From DATJGR01 sp035494855 (GTDB lineage Bacteria; Pseudomonadota; Gammaproteobacteria; Pseudomonadales; Azotimanducaceae): 8,099 nt of DNA. Positions 1 through 6,833 of this stretch are shown piece by piece. The stretch spans positions 1-8,099 of the forward strand of contig DATJGR010000023.1 of NCBI GenBank assembly GCA_035494855.1. The letters are read 5' to 3'. The notes below the pieces were generated by a model, which saw only the letters and a program-made list of their open reading frames with translations, was not told where the DNA came from and ran no database searches. Both the position numbers and the translations under genes were made by a program. Each line of letters begins with the position of its first letter. Position 1 is the first letter of the stretch.

Positions 1-546
1 TTCGCGATGAACGACCTCGTCGGCCTCGACCTCGGCTGGCGCGCGCGGCAGATGGCGAAAGTGAAGCCCGAAGACGTGCCGTTGACGGCGCGCGTCGTCG
101 ACAAGCTGTGTGCGATGGGCAGATTCGGGCAGAAGAGCAACGCCGGCTACTACAAGTACGCGGAAGGCAGCCGTCAGGGCATGCCGGATCCGGTCGTGGC
201 GAAGCTGATCGTCGAAACGTCGAACGAGCTCGGCATCAAACGCCGCGAAATCGGCGACGAAGAAGTGCTGAAGCGTTGCCTTTATCCGCTCATCAACATC
301 GGCGCGCAGTTGCTCGAAAGCGGTGTGGCGTTGCGCGCGGCCGACATCGACGTGGTGTACATCTACGGCTACGGTTTTCCGAAGTATCGCGGCGGACCGA
401 TGTATTACGCCGACCAGATCGGCCTCGACAACATCTATCAGGACATCCTGAAGTTCCATCAGGAATACGGCGAAGCGTGGAAGCCGTCGGGGCTGCTCGC
501 GCGGCTTGCGAAGGCCGGCAAGACGTTCGCCAGTCTGACCGAGTAA
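1..546 (+). CDS. 3-hydroxyacyl-CoA dehydrogenase, C-terminal part (FadB/FadJ-like multifunctional beta-oxidation protein), 5'-truncated
   Basis: The reading frame is open from base 1 (it begins Phe-Ala before the first Met), so the gene starts outside the window and 181 C-terminal residues are visible. These cover the C-terminal 3-hydroxyacyl-CoA dehydrogenase region. Visible family signatures are the MNDLVGLDLGW segment, the RFGQKSNAGYYKY motif that closes the first helical repeat, and YGYGFPKYRGGPMYYAD near the end of the second. The family oxidises (S)-3-hydroxyacyl-CoA to 3-ketoacyl-CoA with NAD+ in the cytoplasm; proteins with this C-terminal architecture usually also carry an N-terminal enoyl-CoA hydratase domain, which cannot be checked here. 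The stop lies 6 bases before the CoA-transferase start, so the two are probably co-transcribed and translationally coupled. The Met at base 7 is internal. Family is confident; chain length or substrate class is unknown. Confidence 0.93.
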   Translation, partial: FAMNDLVGLDLGWRARQMAKVKPEDVPLTARVVDKLCAMGRFGQKSNAGYYKYAEGSRQGMPDPVVAKLIVETSNELGIKRREIGDEEVLKRCLYPLINIGAQLLESGVALRAADIDVVYIYGYGFPKYRGGPMYYADQIGLDNIYQDILKFHQEYGEAWKPSGLLARLAKAGKTFASLTE

Positions 547-552
547 CCGCCG

Positions 553-2940
553 ATGCCCGCCGCGCTAACCGGCATCCGGGTGGTCGACCTCGCGACGTCG
601 CGCGCCGAACTCGCCGGGCGCGTGCTGGCCGATCTCGGTGCTGACGTCATCAAAGTGGAGCCGCCGGACGGCAGTGACGCGCGCAGATTGCCGCCGTTCC
701 GCAACGGTGCTGACGGCTCGATCGAGGGGTCGTTGTACTGGGCGTTCGTCGGCCTCGGCAAGCGCAGCATAGTGCTCGATATCGCTTCGAAGACCGACCG
801 CGAACGGCTGCTGCAGTTGATCGACGCTGCAGACATCCTGATCGAGTCGTTCGACCCGGGTGTGATGGAGGCTGCCGGTCTCGGCTACGCCGAGCTGGCC
901 GCGCGCAACCCCGGCCTCGTTTACACGTCGGTGACGCCGTTCGGCCGAACCGGACCGAAAGCGCTGACGCCCGCGATCGATCTGACGATCGAAGCGAGCG
1001 GGGGCCTGATCGGAATGCAAGGCGACGGCGATCGGCCGCCGCTCGCGATCGGCCTGCCGCAAGCGTCGTTCCACGGTGGCGTACAAGCGGCGGCTGACAG
1101 CCTGATCGCGCTGTACGAACGCAATCACAGCGGGCTCGGCCAGCATCTCGACGTGTCGATGCAGGCGGCGATGATCTGGACGCTGATGAATGCAACGGGC
1201 TATCCCGCGAACATCGGCGGCAACCCGCCGGGGACCAGCGAATTCCGCAACGATGCGCGCCCTACGCTGCTGCCCGGCATGCGCGCGCCGCGCACGATGG
1301 CTTGCAAGGACGGCTTCGTCGTGATCGGCACGTACCAGCCCGGCATCGGCGAGCGCACGCTCGACGGAATGTTGCGCTGGGCCGGCGACGAGGGCTGGGC
1401 CGCGGCCGATCTGCTTCAGCGCAGCTGGCTCACCTACATGAACGACCTCGTCATCGGCGCGTTGACGGTGGACGATTTCAATCGCGGCTACGACACAATT
1501 GGCGAATTCGTCGCGCAGCGAACGAAGCGGCAACTGCTCGACGGCGCGCTGGCACGCAAGCTGCTGTTGGCGCCGATTCACGACGCGGGCGACGTGCGCG
1601 CCGACCCGCAGCTGGCATCACGCAATTATTGGACGAACGTCGGCGGTGACCCGCATCCGGGCCCCTTCGCGAAGCTGTCGGTAACGCCGATACAGATGCA
1701 GCGGCCGGCGCCAAGGCTCGGCGCCGATCAGGATCTTCCGTTGACCACGCCTACCCGCAAGGCGATCGGCGCGCGCAAGAAACCCGATGCACCGACGTTC
1801 GAGGGTCTGAAAGTGGCCGACTTCGCCTGGGTGGGCGTCGGCCCGATCATCAGCAAGGCGCTCGCTGATCACGGCGCCACGGTGATCCACGTCGAGTCAG
1901 AAGCGAAAACCGATCTGCTCCGCTCTCTGCCGCCGTTCAAGGACGGCGAACCGGGGCTCAACCGCTCCCAGTTCTTTGCGAACTTCAATACTTCGAAGCA
2001 GGGTCTGCGGCTCGAACTGAACCAGCCCGACGACCTCGCGCTGGCGCGTAAGCTGGCCGACTGGGCCGACGTAGTGGTCGAGAGCTTCACACCCGGCACG
2101 ATGGCGCGCTACGGGCTCGACTATCCGACGTTGTCCGCGAATCGCAACGACCTCGTGATGCTCAGCACGTGCATGCGCGGGCAGACCGGACCCGAGCGCC
2201 ACTACACCGGCTTCGGCAACCAGGGCGCGGCGCTCGCAGGGCTCGTCGCGATCACCGGCTGGCCCGATCGCGCGCCGGCCGGCCCATGGGGCGCCTACAC
2301 CGACTTCATCACGCCGCGTTACGGCGTCGCGGCGCTCATGGCCGCACTGCTGCACCGTGCCGCCACGGGCCAGGGACAGTACATCGACCTCTCACAGATC
2401 GAAGCCGGCATTCAGTTTCACGCGCCGTTGCTGCTCGATCACGTGGTCAACGGCCGCATCGCGCGGGCGGCCGGCAACGCTTCCAACTATGCCTGCCCGC
2501 ACGGCACCTACAAGACGCGCGGCATCGAACGCTATGTGGCGATCGGCGTGGCCACTGCGGCGCAATGGACGTCGCTGTGCGAAGTCCTGCCGTTTCCCGT
2601 CGCTTTGCGTTCACTGACGGCGTTACACGAGCGCATCAGCCAGCGCGAGGCGATCGAAACCGAGCTCGCCCGCTGGTGCGCCGATCGCGATGCGTTCGAA
2701 CTGGTGGAACAACTGCAGCGCGCCGGCGTACCGAGCCATCTGGTGTCGCGGCCGACCGATCTGTTCGAAGACCCGCAACTGCAGCACCGCGGTTTCTTCG
2801 TCACGCTCGATCATCCGGTGATGGGGCCTACCCCCTACGACGGTCCGATCACCCGCTTCTCGCGGACGCCGGCGCAACTGCACCGGCCCGGTCCGTTGCT
2901 CGGTCAACACAGCGCCGAGATTCGCCGGTGGCTCGAATAA
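553..2940 (+). CDS. Tandem-duplicated CaiB/BaiF (class III) CoA-transferase, 795 aa
   Basis: Two class III CoA-transferase units lie in one chain, about twice the usual ~400 residues. Unit 1 is roughly residues 5-400: GIRVVDL opening, LADLGADVIKVEPP at 26-38, IESFDPG at 97-103, GLGQHLDVSM at 194-203. Unit 2 is roughly 416-795: LADHGATVIHVES at 437-449, VESFTPG at 509-515, GQGQYIDLS at 606-614, LLGQH near the end. A Lys/Arg/Pro-rich linker lies around 400-415. The family moves CoA between acids through an aspartyl anhydride intermediate. By ungapped eye alignment to formyl-CoA transferase (Asp169, about 24 residues before the G-x-GQ motif), Asp584 in YTDF occupies the catalytic position of unit 2 while unit 1 has Ser172. 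The start is chosen because homology begins at once after this Met; the Shine-Dalgarno is weak (GAG overlapping the upstream gene's end), fitting coupling to that gene. It probably activates an acid for beta-oxidation; donor and acceptor are unknown. Confidence 0.93.
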   Translation: MPAALTGIRVVDLATSRAELAGRVLADLGADVIKVEPPDGSDARRLPPFRNGADGSIEGSLYWAFVGLGKRSIVLDIASKTDRERLLQLIDAADILIESFDPGVMEAAGLGYAELAARNPGLVYTSVTPFGRTGPKALTPAIDLTIEASGGLIGMQGDGDRPPLAIGLPQASFHGGVQAAADSLIALYERNHSGLGQHLDVSMQAAMIWTLMNATGYPANIGGNPPGTSEFRNDARPTLLPGMRAPRTMACKDGFVVIGTYQPGIGERTLDGMLRWAGDEGWAAADLLQRSWLTYMNDLVIGALTVDDFNRGYDTIGEFVAQRTKRQLLDGALARKLLLAPIHDAGDVRADPQLASRNYWTNVGGDPHPGPFAKLSVTPIQMQRPAPRLGADQDLPLTTPTRKAIGARKKPDAPTFEGLKVADFAWVGVGPIISKALADHGATVIHVESEAKTDLLRSLPPFKDGEPGLNRSQFFANFNTSKQGLRLELNQPDDLALARKLADWADVVVESFTPGTMARYGLDYPTLSANRNDLVMLSTCMRGQTGPERHYTGFGNQGAALAGLVAITGWPDRAPAGPWGAYTDFITPRYGVAALMAALLHRAATGQGQYIDLSQIEAGIQFHAPLLLDHVVNGRIARAAGNASNYACPHGTYKTRGIERYVAIGVATAAQWTSLCEVLPFPVALRSLTALHERISQREAIETELARWCADRDAFELVEQLQRAGVPSHLVSRPTDLFEDPQLQHRGFFVTLDHPVMGPTPYDGPITRFSRTPAQLHRPGPLLGQHSAEIRRWLE

Positions 2941-2969
2941 TCCAAGGATCACCCCTCTAACCATTCGTC

Positions 2970-2976
2970 AAAGGAG
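2970..2976 (+). promoter_or_regulatory. Shine-Dalgarno for the dienelactone hydrolase gene
   Basis: AAAGGAG ends 6 bases before the ATG at 2983. It is far stronger than the site in front of the CoA-transferase gene, so this third gene of the unit can initiate independently despite the 42-base gap. No convincing promoter or hairpin is visible in 2941-2982. Confidence 0.8.
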
Positions 2977-2982
2977 CGAACG

Positions 2983-3699
2983 ATGCATACCGAAACTCTG
3001 ACCTACACCGACGCGGGCACCACGCTGAAAGGTTTCCTCGCGTACGACGACAAGAAGACCGGCAAGCGCCCCGGCGTTCTGGTGATGCCCGAGGCGTTCG
3101 GCCTCGGCAAGAACGCCAAGAACCGCGCCACGATGCTGGCCGAGCTCGGCTACGTTGCGCTCGGCGGCGATCCGTTCGGCGACGGCAGGGAATTCACCGA
3201 TCTGCAGGAAGCGATCAAGGTGGCCGGCGCATTGATGGCAGACCCCGCGAAGTTCCGCGCCCGCGCCCGCGCCGGCATCGACAAGCTCGCCTCACTGCCG
3301 CAGGTCGACCCGAATCGCCTGGCGTGCATCGGCTACTGCATGGGCGGCACCTTCTCGCTGGAACTCGCACGCGACGGCGCGCCGTTGCGCGGGATCGTGT
3401 CGTTTCACGGCGGCTTGCAGACCCAGCGACCGGCGCAACCCGGACAGGTGAAGGCGAAGATCCTCGTGTGCCACGGCTCCGACGACCCTATGATCCAGAC
3501 CGCGCAGGTGAACGCGTTCGTCGAGGAAATGACCAACGCCAAAGCCGACTGGGAACTGATCAGCTACGGCAACACGGTACACAGCTTCACCAACCCGGAT
3601 GCCGACGGCACGATGATGCCCGGGATCAAGTTCAACGCGCAGTCCGACGCGCGCTCGTGGACCGCGATGCAGAACTTCTTTTCGGAGGTGTTCAGGTAG
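2983..3699 (+). CDS. Dienelactone hydrolase family protein, 238 aa
   Basis: An alpha/beta-hydrolase of the dienelactone hydrolase (carboxymethylenebutenolidase) family, near the typical ~236 residues. The cysteine nucleophile elbow is GYCMGG (Cys119), the acid is in GSDDPM (Asp168 most likely), and the histidine is His200 in NTVHSF. Glu37 in MPEAFGL matches the conserved glutamate that gates the cysteine in characterised dienelactone hydrolases. There is no signal peptide, so the protein is cytoplasmic. The family hydrolyses enol-lactones in chlorocatechol pathways, but many members outside those clusters act on other esters or lactones, and no chlorocatechol genes are seen here. A strong ribosome site precedes the ATG. 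It ends three bases from the stop of the convergent SgcJ-like gene. Family is secure; substrate is not. Confidence 0.93.
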   Translation: MHTETLTYTDAGTTLKGFLAYDDKKTGKRPGVLVMPEAFGLGKNAKNRATMLAELGYVALGGDPFGDGREFTDLQEAIKVAGALMADPAKFRARARAGIDKLASLPQVDPNRLACIGYCMGGTFSLELARDGAPLRGIVSFHGGLQTQRPAQPGQVKAKILVCHGSDDPMIQTAQVNAFVEEMTNAKADWELISYGNTVHSFTNPDADGTMMPGIKFNAQSDARSWTAMQNFFSEVFR

Positions 3700-3702
3700 C
3701 CT

Positions 3703-4218
3703 TCACGAGGGCTTCAATGCAGGCGGCGGCGGTCCTTTCGGAAAGGGCACCTCAGGTGCGCTGTTAGTGTTCTGGAAGCTTGCAATCAGCCATCGACCTT
3801 CTGCTTTTCGCAGAATCTGAAGCTGAATGCCCTCGCGCGGAGGCGCCGGTGCGCCGGGCGGCACCTTCGCGCCGTCCAGCGTCCATCTTACGTGCACGAC
3901 GGCAGTCGCCGGGTCGAGGAATCGGACATGAACCTCGCCGATCGTCAGCGTGCTGTCGCGAAATATCCACGCGAAGGCGTCGGTCAGTTTGCCTTGGATC
4001 TCTGCTCGGCCCTGCCACCACCAGCCCAGTACGTTCACCACGTCGCCATCCACGGTGAACAGATCCGCATACGCGCCCGCGTCGTGCCGGTTCCACGCCG
4101 ATGCCTGCCGTGCTTCTACGTCGCGAATGGCCGCTTCGTCCGGCGATGTCGCAGTCATGCCGGTCGTGACCACGGTGCCAACCGCGAGCACGACCGCCGC
4201 ATACCACCTGTGTCCCAT
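3703..4218 (-). CDS. SgcJ/EcaC-family (NTF2-like fold, DUF4440/SnoaL-like) exported protein, 171 aa
   Basis: The N-terminus MGHRWYAAVVLAVGTVVTTG has a short basic region and a hydrophobic core typical of a Sec signal peptide; cleavage is likely around residues 20-25, placing the protein in the periplasm. The body (about 27-155) has the small cone-shaped NTF2-like pattern: SAWNRHDAGAYADLF, then DGDVVNVLGWWWQGRAEI, and near the end GRWLIASFQNTN, characteristic of the SgcJ/EcaC group. A proline-rich tail (PFPKGPPPP) ends the protein. Members of this fold bind small molecules or act as small enzymes; most are uncharacterised, and 'oxidoreductase' in the family name should not be taken as evidence of function. 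An in-frame GTG lies immediately upstream at 4221, but the ATG at 4218 has better ribosome-site spacing. It is the last gene of the minus-strand unit, 33 bases after the membrane-protein gene. Confidence 0.85.
   Translation of the reverse strand: MGHRWYAAVVLAVGTVVTTGMTATSPDEAAIRDVEARQASAWNRHDAGAYADLFTVDGDVVNVLGWWWQGRAEIQGKLTDAFAWIFRDSTLTIGEVHVRFLDPATAVVHVRWTLDGAKVPPGAPAPPREGIQLQILRKAEGRWLIASFQNTNSAPEVPFPKGPPPPALKPS
3734..3759. repeat. Two abutting short inverted repeats near the convergent gene ends
   Basis: CCTTTC-G-GAAAGG (3734-3746) is followed without a gap by GCACCT-C-AGGTGC (3747-3759). Each has perfect 6-base arms around a single base; in RNA each would fold as a 5-bp stem with a 3-base loop. 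They sit 35 bases downstream of the dienelactone hydrolase stop, inside the last codons of the opposing SgcJ-like gene (the PFPKG and APEVP region). There is no T-tract, so a rho-independent terminator cannot be claimed; a role in 3'-end stability or pausing is possible, and chance in GC-rich coding DNA is not excluded. Confidence 0.4.
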
Positions 4219-4224
4219 CACGTT

Positions 4225-4230
4225 CCCTCC
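4225..4230 (-). promoter_or_regulatory. Shine-Dalgarno deciding the SgcJ-like start
   Basis: On the minus strand the sequence reads GGAGGG-AAC-GTG-ATG. The GGAGGG lies only 3 bases before the GTG (4219-4221) but 6 before the ATG (4216-4218), which favours the ATG and a 171-residue product. The GTG would add one residue only. Confidence 0.65.
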
Positions 4231-4251
4231 AGAAAATGTCCTGCGATGCCG

Positions 4252-4731
4252 CTACCCGCGCTCTGCCCGAAACTGGGCAATGAAAACGGTGCCCACCGTC
4301 GCCAGCAGCGCGAGCGTTCCAAGAAGAAACCCTGAATAGGGACCGACCGGAGACAATCCGGTCGCGGCCCCGGCGAATGCAATGAAGGAGATCAAGCCGA
4401 ACGGCGCGGCAAAGAGATAGAGAACGGGGAACGGCGGTCCCTTACGAACGATACCGAAGGCAACGAGAATGAACCGGAACAGCGGCCAGATCGTGCCGAT
4501 CGCCGCGCTGAGCCGCCATATCGATTCAGGCGCAACGTCGAGCGACGCGAACCACGACGGAAGATAGCAGAGCACGGCGACTACGAGACCGCCCTCGATC
4601 ACGATCGTCAGGCGGAGCCGGCTGTAACCATCGGGATCATCGTTGCCGGCGAACGCACGAAATACCGCTGCGAAGCCGGCGAGCGTGATCGATCCTTCCG
4701 CCATCGACGCAAGTACCGTAGGAAGTTCCAT
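4252..4731 (-). CDS. Multi-pass membrane protein of unknown function, 159 aa
   Basis: I do not recognise a named family. Hydrophobic stretches at about residues 5-27, 41-62, 73-95, 101-125 and 132-154 suggest four or five membrane helices in the inner membrane. The first carries the small-residue pattern SITLAGFAAVFRAF, a style seen in many short uncharacterised bacterial membrane proteins. A charged polar loop (GNDDPDGYSRLR) follows at 29-40. The ATG at 4731 is preceded by GGGGAG with 8-base spacing, supporting this start over a second in-frame Met at residue 10. It starts 39 bases after the zinc-ribbon gene and is probably in the same transcript. No catalytic motif is visible; transport, sensing or a structural role are all open. 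Confidence 0.75.
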   Translation of the reverse strand: MELPTVLASMAEGSITLAGFAAVFRAFAGNDDPDGYSRLRLTIVIEGGLVVAVLCYLPSWFASLDVAPESIWRLSAAIGTIWPLFRFILVAFGIVRKGPPFPVLYLFAAPFGLISFIAFAGAATGLSPVGPYSGFLLGTLALLATVGTVFIAQFRAERG

Positions 4732-4770
4732 TACTCACGCTCCCCAACGGTACGCTCGAGCGGCGGCACG

Positions 4771-5091
4771 TCAGCGATTCTTCTTCGCTGCCCGGCACGC
4801 ATGGCATTCCACCGCCCTTGCATCGATGTGGCCTTTCGCTTCCTCGTAGTACCACTTCTGGTCGGCTGCCCTCCAGATTTCCCGCTTGCCGCAGAGACGA
4901 CAGCTGAACGGCCGATCGATGTAGTACTCCGGTAGCGCTCCATAGGTATTGATGTGTTGCAGCCGGGACGCGTCTGCCGCCAATGCGGACGGGTGCGTTT
5001 TCTGCTGCGGCGGATGCAGTGCAGCCACCCGCTCGGCTTCCGCCAATTCCGCGGCGCTCGGGTCTCTTCCGCTGTCTCGTCGACGCACCAT
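4771..5091 (-). CDS. Small zinc-ribbon protein (probable zinc-ribbon domain, zf-trcl type), 106 aa
   Basis: The C-terminal half holds two CxxC knuckles, CRLC (Cys64, Cys67) and CHAC (Cys96, Cys99), 28 residues apart, enclosing the conserved aromatic stretch WRAADQKWYYEEAKG. This pattern, with YYIDRPFSC leading in, matches what is known of the 'probable zinc-ribbon' family (PF13451, from memory). The N-terminal ~45 residues are charged and look disordered. The frame stays open much further upstream (to about 5346), but that stretch overlaps the monooxygenase and is Arg/Ser/Pro-rich shadow sequence; the only sensible Met is at 5091, 7 bases after the monooxygenase stop. No good Shine-Dalgarno is seen, so translation is probably coupled to the upstream gene. 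The tail AKKNR is basic, which would suit nucleic-acid contact, but the function of the family is not established to my knowledge. Confidence 0.82.
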   Translation of the reverse strand: MVRRRDSGRDPSAAELAEAERVAALHPPQQKTHPSALAADASRLQHINTYGALPEYYIDRPFSCRLCGKREIWRAADQKWYYEEAKGHIDARAVECHACRAAKKNR

Positions 5092-5098
5092 GCCGGGT

Positions 5099-6736
5099 TC
5101 AGCTGAGCGAAAAACCCTCGTACCCGTGCGATGCAACTTCGTTGCACCTCTCCACGTACGTCGCGAAGCCGCCCGAATAGGGCATGAACACGCGCGGCTT
5201 ACCGGGCACGTTGGCGCCCAGGTACCAGGAGTTGCAACTCGGGAACAGCGACGCGGCCGCGAGTTCGTTGACGTGACTGACCCAGGTCTCCTCCGCTCCT
5301 TCCATCGGCTCGATGCGCTGGGCCTGACGCGACTGCATCGTCGCAATGCAGTCGCCGATCCAGCGCACGTGCTGTTCGATCGAGGGCAACATGTTCGTCA
5401 ACACCGACGGGCTGCCGGGACCCGCGATGAGGAACATGTTCGGAAAGCCGGCCACGCCGAGGCCGAGGTAATTCCTCGGTCCGGCCGCCCACTTCTCCGC
5501 CAGACGCAATCCACGCTTGCCGCGGATGTCGATCTTCATCACCGAACCGGTCATCGCGTCGAAACCGGTCGCAAACACGATTGCGTCCACGTCGTAATCG
5601 CGATCGCCAACGCGCAGACCGGTCGCCGTGATCCGGTCGATCGGCGTCTTGCTCACGTCCACCAGCGTGACGTTCGGCCGGTTGTACGTTTCGTAGTAAC
5701 CGGTATCGACGCACAGGCGTTTGCAGCCCACCACCGTCTTCGGACACAACAGCTCCGCAACGGCAGGATCGCGCACCGCAGACCGGATCTTCTGACGGAT
5801 GAAGTCGGCCGCGGTGTCGTTCGCGGCTTTGTCCGAGAGGAAATCGCCGAACGATCCGTAAAAGCCGAGCCCGCCGCGCGCCCACCGCGATTCGTAAACC
5901 GCGTTCCGCTCTTCGGCGCTCACCGACAACGCGGAGCCTTCGTTCGCGTCGAGGATGAAACCGTAACCCGTTTTCGCGTTGCGTTCGCGGAACTCGCGGT
6001 AGTTCGCCTTCACCCGCGCGAGCGCGACCGGATCTACCGGGCCGTTGTGCGCGGGAACCGAATAGGTCGCAGTGCGCTGAAACACGAACAGGTGTTTGGC
6101 CTGCTGCGCGATGACCGGTATCGACTGAATGGCCGACGAACCGGTGCCGACCACCGCTACGCGCTTGCCGGTGAAATCGACGCCGTCGTGTGGCCACCCG
6201 CCGGTGTGGTACCAGTTGCCTTTGAAATCGCGCAGGCCTTTGAAATCGGGCACGTTGGTAGAGGAGAGGCACCCCGACGCGAGAATGAAGAAGCGCGCGG
6301 AGGCCGCGCCCTTGTCGGTCGTGATCTGCCACCGGCCGGTCGACTCGTCGAAATGCGCCGACTGCACGCGTGTATTCAGGCGGATGTCGCGCTTCAGGTC
6401 GAAGCGCTCGGCTACGTGCTCGGCATAGCGCAACAGCTCGGGTTGTGTCGCGTAGCGTTCCGACCACACCCACTTCTGCTGCAGGTCTTCGGAGAACTGG
6501 TACGAGTACTCGAGGCTTTCCACGTCGACGCGCGCACCCGGATAGCGATTCCAGTACCACGTTCCGCCTACGCCGGTGCCCGCCTCGTAGACGCGCGCGG
6601 TCAAGCCGAGTTCGCGCAGTTTGTGCAGCATGTACATGCCTGCGAAACCGGCGCCGACCACCACTGCGTCGAGCACCACTGCGTCCTCCAACGCATCCGC
6701 CCGGTCCGTAGCCACGGAACTCATACTGCTCGACAT
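5099..6736 (-). CDS. Type I Baeyer-Villiger (flavin-containing) monooxygenase, 545 aa
   Basis: An FAD- and NADPH-dependent enzyme that inserts oxygen next to a ketone carbonyl to give an ester or lactone. Visible in order: FAD Rossmann motif GAGFAG (28-33); GGTWYWNRYPGARVDVES (57-74), containing the conserved active-site Asp71; the Baeyer-Villiger fingerprint F-x-G-x3-H-x3-W-P as FKGNWYHTGGWP (171-182); NADPH Rossmann motif GTGSSA (197-202); KRLCVDTGYYETYNRPN (339-355), with Arg340 at the position of the catalytic arginine of cyclohexanone and phenylacetone monooxygenases; and DAIVFATGFD (384-393). Length matches cyclohexanone monooxygenase (~540). There is no signal peptide, so it is cytoplasmic. 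The Met at 6736 is favoured over Met5 because GGGGAGGG sits close upstream. The zinc-ribbon gene follows by 7 bases. All catalytic signatures are intact, so it is probably active; the ketone substrate (cyclic, aromatic, terpene or steroid) cannot be told from sequence. Confidence 0.95.
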   Translation of the reverse strand: MSSSMSSVATDRADALEDAVVLDAVVVGAGFAGMYMLHKLRELGLTARVYEAGTGVGGTWYWNRYPGARVDVESLEYSYQFSEDLQQKWVWSERYATQPELLRYAEHVAERFDLKRDIRLNTRVQSAHFDESTGRWQITTDKGAASARFFILASGCLSSTNVPDFKGLRDFKGNWYHTGGWPHDGVDFTGKRVAVVGTGSSAIQSIPVIAQQAKHLFVFQRTATYSVPAHNGPVDPVALARVKANYREFRERNAKTGYGFILDANEGSALSVSAEERNAVYESRWARGGLGFYGSFGDFLSDKAANDTAADFIRQKIRSAVRDPAVAELLCPKTVVGCKRLCVDTGYYETYNRPNVTLVDVSKTPIDRITATGLRVGDRDYDVDAIVFATGFDAMTGSVMKIDIRGKRGLRLAEKWAAGPRNYLGLGVAGFPNMFLIAGPGSPSVLTNMLPSIEQHVRWIGDCIATMQSRQAQRIEPMEGAEETWVSHVNELAAASLFPSCNSWYLGANVPGKPRVFMPYSGGFATYVERCNEVASHGYEGFSLS

Positions 6737-6740
6737 CGAA

Positions 6741-6748
6741 CCCTCCCC
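6741..6748 (-). promoter_or_regulatory. Shine-Dalgarno for the monooxygenase gene
   Basis: The minus strand reads GGGGAGGG, with its GGAGG core 5 bases from the ATG at 6736. This selects that start over the second in-frame ATG four codons later, which would be 17 bases away. The rest of the 97-base gap (6737-6833) shows no convincing -35/-10 pair or hairpin by eye, so read-through from the upstream TPR gene remains possible. Confidence 0.75.
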
Positions 6749-6833
6749 GTTTCATTCGAAACCGCGATCGACCTCGACCGCACCCACGCGGACTGTAACC
6801 AACGCAGCGCACGGCGGATAGGAAGCGAGGTGC

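Noticed and set aside
565..1581. A 338-residue minus-strand frame opposite the CoA-transferase
   Set aside because: Low-complexity Arg/Ala/Val/His composition, no motif; the plus-strand frame carries clear family landmarks throughout.
2169..2960. A 263-residue plus-strand frame inside the CoA-transferase gene
   Set aside because: Arg-rich shadow in another phase; unit 2 motifs, including the catalytic Asp, are in the main frame without interruption, so no frameshift is implied.
4753..4762. Perfect 10-base palindrome CGCTCGAGCG between the zinc-ribbon and membrane-protein genes
   Set aside because: Too short, with no loop, no T-run and no second copy noticed; expected by chance in GC-rich DNA, so not called as an operator or terminator.
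5092..5346. Upstream extension of the zinc-ribbon gene overlapping the monooxygenase end
   Set aside because: The extra ~85 residues are Arg/Ser/Pro-rich and coincide with the monooxygenase C-terminus; the ATG at 5091 just after the monooxygenase stop is the more credible start.
5199..6812. A 537-residue minus-strand frame overlapping the monooxygenase in another phase
   Set aside because: Arg/Gly-rich shadow translation without domain signals; the FAD and Baeyer-Villiger motifs are all in the other phase.
6737..6833. Possible promoter in the 97-base gap before the monooxygenase
   Set aside because: A TTGGTT-like element can be picked out, but no matching -10 box lies at proper spacing; only the ribosome site is convincing.
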